A DNA stretch of 64,000 nucleotides, from contig NZ_KB913029.1 of assembly GCF_000384115.1 (NCBI RefSeq), positions 1,088,907 through 1,152,906 of the forward strand, read 5' to 3'. Each line of letters begins with the position of its first letter. Position 1 is the first letter of the stretch. Shown here one piece after another: positions 41,826-50,175 of the stretch. Origin of the DNA: Sporichthya polymorpha DSM 43042 (lineage in GTDB: Bacteria; Actinomycetota; Actinomycetes; Sporichthyales; Sporichthyaceae). Under the pieces are notes generated by a model. It saw only the letters and a program-made list of their open reading frames with translations, was not told where the DNA came from and searched no databases. The position numbers were made by a program, and so were the translations under genes.

Positions 41826-42656
41826 TCAGTCGGCGACGACGTAGCGCTCGGAGGCCTGGCGCAGGATGAACATCGCGCCCTCCATCGGCGGGAACGTCGT
41901 CGGGTCGTAGGAGCGCCGGTGCACCTTGGCGATGCGCGGTCCGGCGTAACGCAGCAGACCGAGCAGCGATCGCACCTGGCGGTAACGGCTGCGCAGCTTG
42001 CCCTGCACGCGCCCGGTGGCGAGGTCGTACTTGATCATGCGGTTCGAGTTCTTCAGGACGTACGCGAAGATGTGGATCAGCGCGTACCAGAGGCCGTAGA
42101 GCCGGTACCAGTGGTCGTCGTAGAGCACCTTGTAGGTCCCGTTGACCACGGCGCGGTGCTCGTACTCCTCGGCGACGTGCCAGAGCCAGAGGAACGTCGT
42201 CGGCTCGTCCCACTGCTGCATGAGGTGCGGCGAGCGGTCGAAGAAGAACCCCGACAACGCCGGCCCGAGGGTCTCGAAGCCCTCCGAGTAGGCCAGGCAG
42301 AACTTCGGGCCCTTCTTCTCCAGAAATCGCTGGTAATCCGCTTTCAACTTCTTCTCGGCCTCGTCCAGGTCATATCCGGCCCGGTACAGAACCTTGTTGA
42401 ATTGCGCGTGCATTCGGTAATGCCGCGCTTCCTGCGAGTTGAACAGGTCGATGTCGGCGAGCAGCGCTTCCTCGGACGCCGGCACGCGGGTCTTGGCCTC
42501 GCGCATGGTCTTGATGAGGAACGGCTCGAGCTCGGGGGCGAGCGACGAGAACGCGTTGAAGACGTGGCTGAACTCGGGACCCGTGGGGTTCCAGTGGATC
42601 TTGGCGTGGCTGAAGTCGATGGTCACCTTGCGGACCTTCAACTGCATGTCGGACAC
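41826..42656 (-). CDS. PF10118-type predicted metal-dependent hydrolase
   Basis: A 276-residue helical protein. FNSQEARHYRMHAQFN and WHVAEEYEHRAVVNGTY form ExxxH and ExxEH patterns spaced like a ferritin-type di-metal site. This matches the family annotated as predicted metal-dependent hydrolases (PF10118), members of which sit in lipid and steroid catabolic clusters and whose reaction is not known. GTG 42656 is preferred, with GGAGG 9 bases upstream; an ATG nine bases later is the alternative. Longer readings cross the operator region. It is first in an operon with ADH and LivGF. Confidence 0.82.
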   Translation of the reverse strand: MSDMQLKVRKVTIDFSHAKIHWNPTGPEFSHVFNAFSSLAPELEPFLIKTMREAKTRVPASEEALLADIDLFNSQEARHYRMHAQFNKVLYRAGYDLDEAEKKLKADYQRFLEKKGPKFCLAYSEGFETLGPALSGFFFDRSPHLMQQWDEPTTFLWLWHVAEEYEHRAVVNGTYKVLYDDHWYRLYGLWYALIHIFAYVLKNSNRMIKYDLATGRVQGKLRSRYRQVRSLLGLLRYAGPRIAKVHRRSYDPTTFPPMEGAMFILRQASERYVVAD

Positions 42657-42691
42657 GACGCCGGCCTCCTCGCACACCTTCGTGGATGTCG

Positions 42692-42758
42692 AGCGTAGTC
42701 GACACGCGCGTTGAATACAACACCGGTGTTGACTGGATCTACGCTCGCGCACTAGTTT
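42692..42758. promoter_or_regulatory. Divergent promoters with regulon operators, sites 10 and 11
   Basis: Site 10 (42699-42714, TCGACACGCGCGTTGA) and site 11 (42717-42732, ACAACACCGGTGTTGA) are 18 bp apart. Leftward, TTGTAT (complement of 42715-42720) and TACGCT (complement of 42692-42697) are 17 bases apart, for the hydrolase-ADH-LivGF operon. Rightward, TTGACT (42729-42734) and TAGTTT (42753-42758) are 18 apart, for the P450-AveC operon. Confidence 0.72.
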
Positions 42759-42795
42759 TCCCGGACGCCCGAATACACCGATTCCGAGGTGCGCT

Positions 42796-43965
42796 GTGCG
42801 ATTCGAAATGCGGGACCCCGAGGTCGCCCAAGAGCCCGGTCCCTACTACGCAAAGCTACGCGAAGGTTGCCCCGTCGCGCACGTGGACGACTTCGGCGGG
42901 TTCTACATCCTGAGCACCTACGCCGACGTGTGCGCCGCCGCCCGGGACCCGGAGGTCTTCAGCTCCGCGGACGGCATCACGATCCCCAAGCTGCCGATCC
43001 CCCCGCAGATCTGCCTGGAGCAGGACGAGCCCGAGCACGGCCGCTACCGGCGCCCGATGCAGCAGTGGCTCTCCCCCGGCCGGATGGCGAAGCTGGAGGA
43101 GTCGGTCCGCAAGATCGTCGACACCTTGATCGACTCCTTCGTCGACGCGGGCGAGGGAGACCTCGCCGCCGAACTGGCCGAGCCGGTGCCGCCGCTGGTG
43201 ATGGCTTTGCTGATGGGGCTGCCGGACTCGGACTGGCACACCTTCCGCGACCAGATGAGCCGCCTCGTCGGCTACGCGGCGGCGGAGGACCCCGCGGCCG
43301 CGCAGGCCGCGTCGCAGGAATTCGTCGGCTACCTCGCCGGGCAGCTGACCGACCGCGCCCAGAACCCGCGCGACGACATGATGACCGACATCGCGACGCT
43401 GCAGATCGACGGCGAACCGCTGAGCTTCGAGGACCAGGTCTCCATGGCCTTCCTCCTGCTCGGCGCCGGCCACGAGACCACCGTCGGAGCTCTCGGCGGG
43501 CTGCTGTACTACCTCGCTCGCGACCCCGGCCTGCAGGAACAGCTGCGGGCCGACGCCTCGCTCGTTCCCGGCGCCGCCGAGGAAGCCGTGCGCCTGGTCG
43601 CACCCCTGCCGGGGATGGGCCGCACGGTGCGGGAGGACATCGCCGTCCGGGACACTCCGCTGCCCGAGGGGGCGACGGTGATGCTGCTCTACGGCAGTGC
43701 CAACCGCGATCCCGAGGAGTTCGAGGACCCGGAGGAGTTCAAGCTCGGCCGCGACAGCAATCGGCACGTCGGTTTCGGCCAGGGCATCCACCGGTGCGTC
43801 GGCGCGCCCCTGGCCCGCCTCGAGCTCAAGGTGGTGCTCGAGCAGGTTCTCGAGCGCCTGCCCGGTCTGGAACTGGCCGCGCCCGACGCCGCGGTGGCCC
43901 GGTACGGAACCAGCCGGAGCTACCGATCGCTGAACTGTCGTTGGACGACACCGCAGTCCAGCTGA
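42796..43965 (+). CDS. Cytochrome P450
   Basis: A 389-residue P450 with all canonical parts: I-helix LLGAGHETTVGAL, K-helix EAVR, and heme loop FGQGIHRCVGAPLARLE. GTG 42796 is preceded by CGAGGTGC. Its closest relative in this window is the P450 at 33357. It is transcribed with an AveC-like membrane protein 28 bases on, mirroring the P450/AveC neighbourhood at 34.6-36.7 kb. It probably hydroxylates the cluster's substrate or an intermediate. Confidence 0.93.
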   Translation: MRFEMRDPEVAQEPGPYYAKLREGCPVAHVDDFGGFYILSTYADVCAAARDPEVFSSADGITIPKLPIPPQICLEQDEPEHGRYRRPMQQWLSPGRMAKLEESVRKIVDTLIDSFVDAGEGDLAAELAEPVPPLVMALLMGLPDSDWHTFRDQMSRLVGYAAAEDPAAAQAASQEFVGYLAGQLTDRAQNPRDDMMTDIATLQIDGEPLSFEDQVSMAFLLLGAGHETTVGALGGLLYYLARDPGLQEQLRADASLVPGAAEEAVRLVAPLPGMGRTVREDIAVRDTPLPEGATVMLLYGSANRDPEEFEDPEEFKLGRDSNRHVGFGQGIHRCVGAPLARLELKVVLEQVLERLPGLELAAPDAAVARYGTSRSYRSLNCRWTTPQSS

Positions 43966-43993
43966 GCTGACCCCGAGCCCCGGAGCCCGCCGC

Positions 43994-44824
43994 ATGATGA
44001 CGTTCCCGCTGCCGCCGGACGAGATCCTCAACCAGCCGGTCAACGAGACCGGCCAGACGATCATGAACATCGCGATCGCGGTGGGCGTCGTCGCCGTCTA
44101 CGCGACCGCGATCCGGCTGTCGCTGGTGCACCGGACGGTGGTCCCGGTCATCGTCGCCCTCGGCTCGACGTTCTGCGCGCTGATCGAACCGATGCCGGAC
44201 ACGCTCGCGAACCTCTGGTACTACGCGCCGGGCCAGGACACGTTCTACACGGCGTTCGAGAACCCGTTCCCGGTCTGGACGTTCTTCAGCTACACCGCGT
44301 TCTACGGCGGGATGGGCCTGACGTTCTGGCGCCTGGTCGAGGCCGGCTGGTCACGTCGACGCCTGATTCCCGTCTGCGCGGGAGCGGCGCTCTACCTGCT
44401 GGGCGCGGAGCTCTTCATGATCAACGTCATGGAGGTCTACACCTACTACGGTCCGGCCGCGTTCATGGTCGGCGACTTCCCGGCGTGGATCCCGTTGCTC
44501 AACACCTTCATCGTGCTGACGATCGGCGTGGGCGCCGCCCGCATCCGGCGGTCGCTGCCGACCAGGGAGCAGATCGTCCCGGCGTTCTTCCTGCCGGCCG
44601 TGGCGATGGTCCTCGGCCTCGTCATGATCCCGCTCGTACTCTGGACCTACATCCACAGCGCGGCCCCGGACCATGTCGTCGTCTACGCGATCACGATCCT
44701 CACCGCGGGGATCGCGATCGCGATGATGCACACGACGATGCGCCTCATGCCCGCCGAGGGGTTTCCCCCGATCGAATCGACGCGGTCGGAGGCCCCGGAA
44801 CGCGAGCGCGTGCCGGCGGCCTGA
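43994..44824 (+). CDS. AveC-like (spirocyclase family) membrane protein (copy 2)
   Basis: A 276-residue membrane protein with about seven hydrophobic helices, paralogous to the one at 35826: STFCALIEPMPDTLANLWYYAPGQ, WTFFSYTAFYGGMGLTFWRL, and GVGAARIRRSLPTREQIVPAFFLP line up with little gapping. Family and caveats are as for copy 1. Acidic and aromatic residues conserved in both (EPxPD, NLWYY) are candidates for the active site. It directly follows a P450 gene. Confidence 0.8.
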   Translation: MMTFPLPPDEILNQPVNETGQTIMNIAIAVGVVAVYATAIRLSLVHRTVVPVIVALGSTFCALIEPMPDTLANLWYYAPGQDTFYTAFENPFPVWTFFSYTAFYGGMGLTFWRLVEAGWSRRRLIPVCAGAALYLLGAELFMINVMEVYTYYGPAAFMVGDFPAWIPLLNTFIVLTIGVGAARIRRSLPTREQIVPAFFLPAVAMVLGLVMIPLVLWTYIHSAAPDHVVVYAITILTAGIAIAMMHTTMRLMPAEGFPPIESTRSEAPERERVPAA

Positions 44825-44908
44825 CCCCTGACGTTATCCACAGGCGACGATCGGCGCGCCGGTCGGGAGCGGTCCTCGGGGTAGCGTCCCGGCGAGGGGG
44901 GTCGCACA

Positions 44909-45409
44909 ATGACGAACATGCCGGGAGACGAGTACGACGAGCTCGAGGCGCGCGTCAGCGCGCTGGAAGCTTCAGTTGTCCCGTTGCGTGCGCGCAGCGC
45001 CGACGTGCGGGGTGAGTTCGCCCGCGTGCACGAGGAGATCGCCGGCGTGCAGACACAGCTCGCGCACCTGAGCGCGACGGTCGAGGACATCCGCGAGGAG
45101 CAGCGGGATCTCTCGGTTGCCCTGATCGCGCAGTCGGCGCGGTTGGACAACGTCGTCGAGCAACTCCAGGACCTTCGATCCACAGTCTTGATGCTGGCCC
45201 GCGCATCCAACGAGCACACTGCAACGCTCGCCGAGCACAGCACCATCCTCGACCAGCACACCGCCACCCTGGACCGGCACAGCACCATCCTCGACCAGCA
45301 CACCGCCACCCTGGACCGGCACAGCACCATCCTCGACCAGCACACCGCGACGTTGGATCGCCACACCGGGCTGTTGCACGAGATCCTGCGGCGGCTGCCC
45401 GCGGCTTAG
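44909..45409 (+). CDS. Coiled-coil protein with 14-residue repeats
   Basis: A 166-residue soluble protein predicted to be one long coiled coil: the N-terminal ELEARVSALEASVVPLRARSADV region has heptad-spaced Leu/Val. The C-terminal third is three exact copies of HSTILDQHTATLDR followed by RHTGLLHEILRRL. No enzymatic motif is seen. ATG 44909 follows GAGGGGGG. It has no operator upstream and ends 4 bases into the convergent CoA-transferase gene. Similar DUF-type coiled coils in actinobacteria are of unknown role. TTATCCACA, a DnaA-box match, lies 67 bases upstream. Confidence 0.7.
   Translation: MTNMPGDEYDELEARVSALEASVVPLRARSADVRGEFARVHEEIAGVQTQLAHLSATVEDIREEQRDLSVALIAQSARLDNVVEQLQDLRSTVLMLARASNEHTATLAEHSTILDQHTATLDRHSTILDQHTATLDRHSTILDQHTATLDRHTGLLHEILRRLPAA
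45236..45361 (+). repeat. 42-bp tandem repeat, three units, in coiled-coil gene
   Basis: Units start at 45236, 45278 and 45320 and begin CACAGCACCATCCTCGACC. The first two are identical; the third differs at a few bases near its end. Each unit encodes 14 residues, two heptads, so gain or loss of units would lengthen or shorten the coiled coil without changing frame. Confidence 0.9.
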
Positions 45410-47952
45410 ATGACGCCGTCCTCCGCGAGCCGGGCGATCTCGGACGACGACAGGCCGAGCAGCTCGCCCAGCACCCACTCGTTGTCCTCGCCGTACCCCG
45501 GGGCGCCGCGGTCGATCGGCCCGCCGATGTGGGCGGGCGTCTCCGACAGGCGGACCGGGAACTCGGCGAGCGGCCAGGTGCCGATCTTCGTGCCGGTCAC
45601 CTCGGTCAGCCAGTTCAGGTGCGCCAGTTGCGCGTCGGTGTCGCACCGGTCGCCCGCGGTCTGGCAGACACCGGCGGGGATGCCGAGCGACTGGAGCCGC
45701 TCCATCGCCGCGTAGGACTCCCGGGTCGAGGTCCAGGCCGTGATCCGGTCGTCGAGGTCGGGCGACGCCAACCGCTGAGCCAGCGTCAGGTCCTTGGGCA
45801 GGCCGATTTCGGCCGCGAGGGCGCGCCATTGCTCCTCGGTCTGGCAGGCAATGGCGAGCCAGCGGTCCGTGCCGGCGCACCGGTAGATCCCGTGCGGGGC
45901 GGCGTCGCCGGTGACGGACGCGTTGCCGGTCCGGACCCACGGGCGGCCGGTGACCGAGTGCTGCAGCACCGCACCGCCGGCGACGTACAGCCCGGACTCG
46001 GTCTGCGAGGCGTCGATCCACTGCCCGCGTCCGGTCCGGTCGCGGTAGTGGAGCGCGGCGAGCATGGCCGTCGCGAAGCTGTAGGCGCCGATCCAGTCGA
46101 GATAGGAGTAGCCCCAACCCGCGGGCATCGCCGGCTCGGGCAGGCCGGACATCTCCGAGACACCGGAGAGGGCCGCCGCGACCGGGCCGACCGCGCGCAG
46201 GCGGCCGTAGCTGCCGGCCGTGCCCATCCCGGACTGCTGCGCATAGATGATGTCCGGCTTGATCTGACGGAGCGTCTCGTAACCCAGACCCCAACGGTCG
46301 AGCACACCCGGCGAGAAACCCTCGGCGACGATGTCGGAGACCGCGATCAGCTTCCGCGCGATCTCCAACCCCTCCGGGTGGCGCACGTTGAGCGAGAGCC
46401 CACGCTTGCCGGGGTTCTTGTTGTTGAACTGCCCGCCCATGTCGGGGTCGGTGACGCCGGGCAGGGGCGCCGTGGCCGCGTCGCGCGCCGCGCGGCCGCC
46501 GACCGGCGCCATCGCCGCGATGCGGGTGTCCGGGTTCGCCTTCCACTCGACCTTGATGCACTCGGCACCGAGCGCGGTGAGGAACCGTGTCCCGCCGGCG
46601 GAGGCGAGGAACCAGGAGAAGTCGAAGATCCGCACTCCCGCGAGCGGGAACGGCTTGCCGTGCACGGAGAGCTCGTTGCGTCCGAAGATGTGGTCGCTAT
46701 AGCGCGCACTTGTTCGGACGTTCGAGGTGCGCCCGGCGAGCTCCTCGACGATCGCCTGGGTGTCCTCGCCGAGCAGCGGGGCGCGGCGGCCGACCGTCCA
46801 GGCCGGTTCGGTCGAGAGCCACTTGCTGACGGCATAGGTGTAACTGCGGCCCTGCTCGGGGTGCTCGACCTGCGCGAAGGAGCCGCGGGCGAGCCAGTGC
46901 TCGTCGGCCGCGTTCTCGTGCGGCTTGCGCAACGGCGAGCAGACGACGCCGGCGTCCTGCGCCTCGAGCCAGGGGAAGTCCTCGTAGGTGTACTTGCGGA
47001 CGAAGCGCGCCACGAGATCCAGCACGCGCGCCGAGCGGTCGCTCACCGCGGAGCTGCCGGGGATGTTCCGCCCCGTCTCGGTGCTCGCGTCGTCTCCGAG
47101 GTCGGTCGGCATGCCGTGGGCGGCGAGGAAGTCGAGGATCTGCTTCTCGTTCTTGGCCCCCATCGCCATCGTGACGATCCAGCGACCGTCCTTCGTCTGC
47201 GCGATGGTCGGGACGCTCGACACCTTCTCGGCCGCGTGCCGGCAGGTCTGTCGGTGCAGCGGAGCGCGACGCATGACCCAGTTCATGAGGTCGAGCTCGG
47301 TGCTCTTCGCGACGGCCTCGTGCACAGCCAGCGAGAGCTCCTGCCCGGCCCCGGTGCGCTGTGCGTGCACCAGCGCCGCGAGGACGCCGATGACCAGCTG
47401 CTCCCCGGCGATCACGTACGACTGCCAGGCGGCCGGCGCGATCGGAGGGAGGTCGTAGAAGCCGTCCGGGCGCGGGTCGTAGCCACAGTTCATGACCGGA
47501 CCGCCGAGGGCCAGGTGCACGAGGTCCGAGCCGACGTAACCCGCCCACGGCCCGTCGTCGCCGAACGGGGTCATCCGCGCGACGATCAGATTCGGGTGGC
47601 GCGCACGCAGGGCGTCGACGTCGAGCTCCGCTGCGAACGGTGTGGCGTCGCGACCGGCGAGGAGCAGCACGTCGGCGGTGGCCAGTAGGTCCTGAAGCAT
47701 CGTCAGATCTGCTTCGGGGTCGAGGACTATCGACCGCTTCCCTCGGTTGTGCTGCCAGAAGAACATCGAGGTGTCCGGCGACGGGTCGCCGGCGAACGGG
47801 CCGATCCGGCGCGTGACGCTGCCGGTCGGCGGCTCGACCTTGACGACGTCGGCCCCGAGACCGGCCAGCAGGAGCCCGGCGTGCGCGGCGAGTTCGTCGG
47901 CGATCTCGACGACCCGAACGCCGTCGAGAATGCCCGGAATGAGATCGGGAAT
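45406..47952 (-). CDS. Fused double CaiB/BaiF (class III) CoA transferase
   Basis: About 848 residues with two full CoA-transferase domains in tandem, split near residue 410. Domain 1 starts LDGVRVVEIADELAAHAGLLLAGLGADVVKVE and contains FFWQHNRGKRSIVLD. Domain 2 starts LAGVRIFDFSWFLASAGGTRFLTALGAECIKVEW and has NNKNPGKRGLSLNVRHPEGL. The family moves CoA between carboxylic acids. No ATG, GTG or TTG precedes domain 1 in frame after the stop at 47959-47961; ATT 47952, 9 bases after AGGTGG, is the best start unless a frameshift is present. The first ATG (codon for the M of MFFWQ) would remove about 65 conserved residues. Confidence 0.8.
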   Translation of the reverse strand: MPDLIPGILDGVRVVEIADELAAHAGLLLAGLGADVVKVEPPTGSVTRRIGPFAGDPSPDTSMFFWQHNRGKRSIVLDPEADLTMLQDLLATADVLLLAGRDATPFAAELDVDALRARHPNLIVARMTPFGDDGPWAGYVGSDLVHLALGGPVMNCGYDPRPDGFYDLPPIAPAAWQSYVIAGEQLVIGVLAALVHAQRTGAGQELSLAVHEAVAKSTELDLMNWVMRRAPLHRQTCRHAAEKVSSVPTIAQTKDGRWIVTMAMGAKNEKQILDFLAAHGMPTDLGDDASTETGRNIPGSSAVSDRSARVLDLVARFVRKYTYEDFPWLEAQDAGVVCSPLRKPHENAADEHWLARGSFAQVEHPEQGRSYTYAVSKWLSTEPAWTVGRRAPLLGEDTQAIVEELAGRTSNVRTSARYSDHIFGRNELSVHGKPFPLAGVRIFDFSWFLASAGGTRFLTALGAECIKVEWKANPDTRIAAMAPVGGRAARDAATAPLPGVTDPDMGGQFNNKNPGKRGLSLNVRHPEGLEIARKLIAVSDIVAEGFSPGVLDRWGLGYETLRQIKPDIIYAQQSGMGTAGSYGRLRAVGPVAAALSGVSEMSGLPEPAMPAGWGYSYLDWIGAYSFATAMLAALHYRDRTGRGQWIDASQTESGLYVAGGAVLQHSVTGRPWVRTGNASVTGDAAPHGIYRCAGTDRWLAIACQTEEQWRALAAEIGLPKDLTLAQRLASPDLDDRITAWTSTRESYAAMERLQSLGIPAGVCQTAGDRCDTDAQLAHLNWLTEVTGTKIGTWPLAEFPVRLSETPAHIGGPIDRGAPGYGEDNEWVLGELLGLSSSEIARLAEDGVI

Positions 47953-47999
47953 CGCCGGTCACCACCTAACGCGCACCGAAATACAATTCGGCGTGTCAG

Positions 48000-48015
48000 T
48001 CAACACTGGTGTTGA
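48000..48015. promoter_or_regulatory. Regulon operator, site 12
   Basis: TCAACACTGGTGTTGA matches the consensus fully. It lies between the SMP-30-like stop (48036) and the CoA-transferase start (47952). Leftward it supplies TTGACT (complement of 47999-48004) as a -35; no strong -10 is seen at 17-18 bases, but TATTTC a little closer could serve. The CoA-transferase is therefore likely to have its own repressed promoter. Confidence 0.65.
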
Positions 48016-48035
48016 GTGTAGCCGGAATTACCGGG

Positions 48036-48872
48036 TCACGCCAGGCGTACGGCCGCCGCGGGAGCGGGCAGACCCGCCGTCGCGGCGGGCATCGCGAACA
48101 CCGAACCGCCGGCTGGATCCGGGTACTCGGAGTTGACCCCGGTCAGCACGAACAGCGTGCGCAGGTCCTCGCCGCCGAGGCAGACCGAGGTCACCAGCCG
48201 GGCGGGCACCTCGATCTCCGCGACCACAGCACCGGAGGGGTCGAACCCCACCACCAGCGATCCGCCGGCCAGCGCGACGAACAGGGTGCCGTCCGCCGCC
48301 AGCGCGAGGCCGTCGGGCACTCCGGGATATGCCTCCGTGGAGACGAAGTCGGTGCGCTCACCGCCGGGCAACGCGTAGCGCCAGACGACCTTGCGCGGGG
48401 TGTCGACGTGGAAGAGCGCCGTGCCCGCCGGGTCCGCGGCCAGGCCGTTGGTGATGCGCACGTCCTCGGCGAGCACGTCGACCGCGCCGTCGGTCTGCAG
48501 CCGGTAGAGGCGGCCGAACCCGTTCTCGTGGTCCTTCGGCACCGACCCGATGTAGAGGCGGCCGGCGGAGTCCGCGGTGAGGTCGTTGAAGAACTGCTCG
48601 TCCTCCGCCGTCTCCAGCAGCACGACGCCGGTCCCGTCCGCGCGCTTGTGCGTCACGTTGCGACCGCTCACGACCAGGCCGCCCTCCGCGTGCGGCACCA
48701 GACCGCCGATGCCCTTGCGGTGCTCGACCAGCGGGGTCGGCGCGGCGTCGTTCCGCAACGCGTACACGCCGCCGCCGAGCATGTCCGAGAACACCAGCCC
48801 GTGCTCGGGCAGCCAGCGGGCGGCCTCGAGCAGGACGAATCCCGAGGCGAGTCGGGTCAGCGTGGTCGTCAC
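48036..48872 (-). CDS. SMP-30/gluconolactonase-like beta-propeller protein
   Basis: A 278-residue six-bladed beta-propeller. ARWLPEHGLVFSDMLGGGVY, EQFFNDLTADSAGRLYIGS, ITNGLAADPAGTALFHVDT, and GVPDGLALAADGTLFVAL are successive blades with the metal-binding Glu, Asn and Asp of the SMP-30/gluconolactonase/LRE family. It would hydrolyse a lactone, a fitting step after Baeyer-Villiger-type oxygenation by a luciferase-like monooxygenase. GTG 48872 overlaps the preceding stop (GTGA). Confidence 0.88.
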   Translation of the reverse strand: MTTTLTRLASGFVLLEAARWLPEHGLVFSDMLGGGVYALRNDAAPTPLVEHRKGIGGLVPHAEGGLVVSGRNVTHKRADGTGVVLLETAEDEQFFNDLTADSAGRLYIGSVPKDHENGFGRLYRLQTDGAVDVLAEDVRITNGLAADPAGTALFHVDTPRKVVWRYALPGGERTDFVSTEAYPGVPDGLALAADGTLFVALAGGSLVVGFDPSGAVVAEIEVPARLVTSVCLGGEDLRTLFVLTGVNSEYPDPAGGSVFAMPAATAGLPAPAAAVRLA

Positions 48873-50107
48873 AGTCCGGCCTCCGTGGCGGCTTTGGTCA
48901 ACGTCTCCCGGTGCTCCGGGGCGGCGACGGCGACGATCCGCCGCGCCCGCTCGCTCGCGCTCACCCCGCGCAGGTCGGCGACGCCGTACTCGGTCACGAC
49001 GACGTCGACGTCGGCGCCGGCCGCGGTCACGCGCGCGACCTGCGGCACGATCCGCGACCGACCGCGGGAGGCCGTGGTGGGCAGCGCGACGATCGCGCGT
49101 CCCCCCGGCGAGACCACGGCCGCACGCAGGAAGTCCACGGATCCACCGACCGCGCCGACATAGCGACTCCCGGCCACCTCGCTGTTCACCTGCCCGAACA
49201 GGTCGACCTCGAGGGCGGAGTTCACGCAGACGAAGTTGCTGATCGAACCCACGACGCCCGGGTCGTGCGTGTACGAGACCGATCGCAGGTCCAGCCGCGG
49301 CTCGGCGGCCGCGAGCGCGACGCCTCGCGCAGAACCCAGAATGGATCCGGCGACGGTCCGACCCTCGTCGATCTCCTTGAACCGGTTGGTGACGACGCCG
49401 TCGCGCATCAACGCCAGGGCGGTGTCGCCGATCATCCCGGAGTGGATCGACAGGTCGCGGCGATCGACGACCGCGTGCAGCACCGCCTCCGCCAGCTTCC
49501 CGATGCCGACCTGGACGCAACTGCGGTCCCGGACAAACCCGGCGACGTGGCGGCCGATCTCCTGCTCCAGCGCTGACGGAGCCTGCGCCCGGTACTCCGG
49601 CAACGGGTGCGAGACCTTCATCGTCGCGGCGAAGGTGTCGACGTGCAGCCGCGTTTCGCCGGCGACGACGGGGATCGCGTCGTTGATCTCCGCGATCACC
49701 ACGCGGGCAGAGTGCACCGCCGGCCACACGTAGTCAGAAACCACCCCGAGGCTGCAGAACCCCTCGGCGTCGGGCGGGCTGACGCTGACCAGGACCACAT
49801 CGGCCTTCAGCGGGCCGGCGGCGAACAGCCGCGGCAGCGCCGACATGTGCGCGGGGATCAGGTCCAGCCGCCCGTCGGCGATCAGGTCCGAGAACGGCGG
49901 CATGCCGACGAACGAGCACAGCCCGAACCCGGGCGGGGCCTCGGGGAAGACCGTGGTCAGGCTCATCCCGGCGAACATCCGGACGCCGGGGACGTCCGCC
50001 ACCGCGGCGAAGACCTCCGCGATCAACGCCGTCGGTTCGCCCAGCGCCTGACCCGCGACGATCAGGTCGCCGGGCCGGATGAGATCGCGAAGAATGGCGG
50101 AATCCAT
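48869..50107 (-). CDS. Acetyl-CoA hydrolase/4-hydroxybutyrate CoA-transferase family protein
   Basis: A 412-residue class I-type CoA transferase of the AcH family. KADVVLVSVSPPDAEGFCSLGVVSDY and QVGIGKLAEAVLHAV are family segments. GVVGSISNFVCVNSALEVDLFGQVNSEV contains the residue patch where the catalytic Glu lies (ALEVD). It would move CoA from acetyl-CoA or a similar donor to a carboxylate, or hydrolyse a thioester. It is divergent from the acyl-CoA ligase and overlaps the SMP-30-like gene downstream. Confidence 0.87.
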   Translation of the reverse strand: MDSAILRDLIRPGDLIVAGQALGEPTALIAEVFAAVADVPGVRMFAGMSLTTVFPEAPPGFGLCSFVGMPPFSDLIADGRLDLIPAHMSALPRLFAAGPLKADVVLVSVSPPDAEGFCSLGVVSDYVWPAVHSARVVIAEINDAIPVVAGETRLHVDTFAATMKVSHPLPEYRAQAPSALEQEIGRHVAGFVRDRSCVQVGIGKLAEAVLHAVVDRRDLSIHSGMIGDTALALMRDGVVTNRFKEIDEGRTVAGSILGSARGVALAAAEPRLDLRSVSYTHDPGVVGSISNFVCVNSALEVDLFGQVNSEVAGSRYVGAVGGSVDFLRAAVVSPGGRAIVALPTTASRGRSRIVPQVARVTAAGADVDVVVTEYGVADLRGVSASERARRIVAVAAPEHRETLTKAATEAGL

Positions 50108-50139
50108 TTCCCGGCAGAGTCCCAGTATCGGCCGCAGAC

Positions 50140-50169
50140 TGTCAACACGAGTGCTGATTCGGCTACGCT
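50140..50169. promoter_or_regulatory. Divergent promoter with regulon operator, site 13
   Basis: TCAACACGAGTGCTGA (50142-50157) has one mismatch to the consensus. Rightward, TGTCAA (50140-50145) and TACGCT (50164-50169) are 18 bases apart, and GTG 50176 follows 6 bases after the -10, so the ligase mRNA is leaderless. Leftward, the same site gives TTGACA (complement of 50140-50145) as a -35 for the CoA-transferase operon, with GACTCT as a weak -10. Confidence 0.7.
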
Positions 50170-50175
50170 GGCGGC

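Noticed and set aside
45529-47688. A 719-codon plus-strand open frame opposite the CoA-transferase gene
   Set aside because: Low-complexity Arg/Val/Glu composition with no motif. The opposite strand encodes two full CaiB/BaiF domains.
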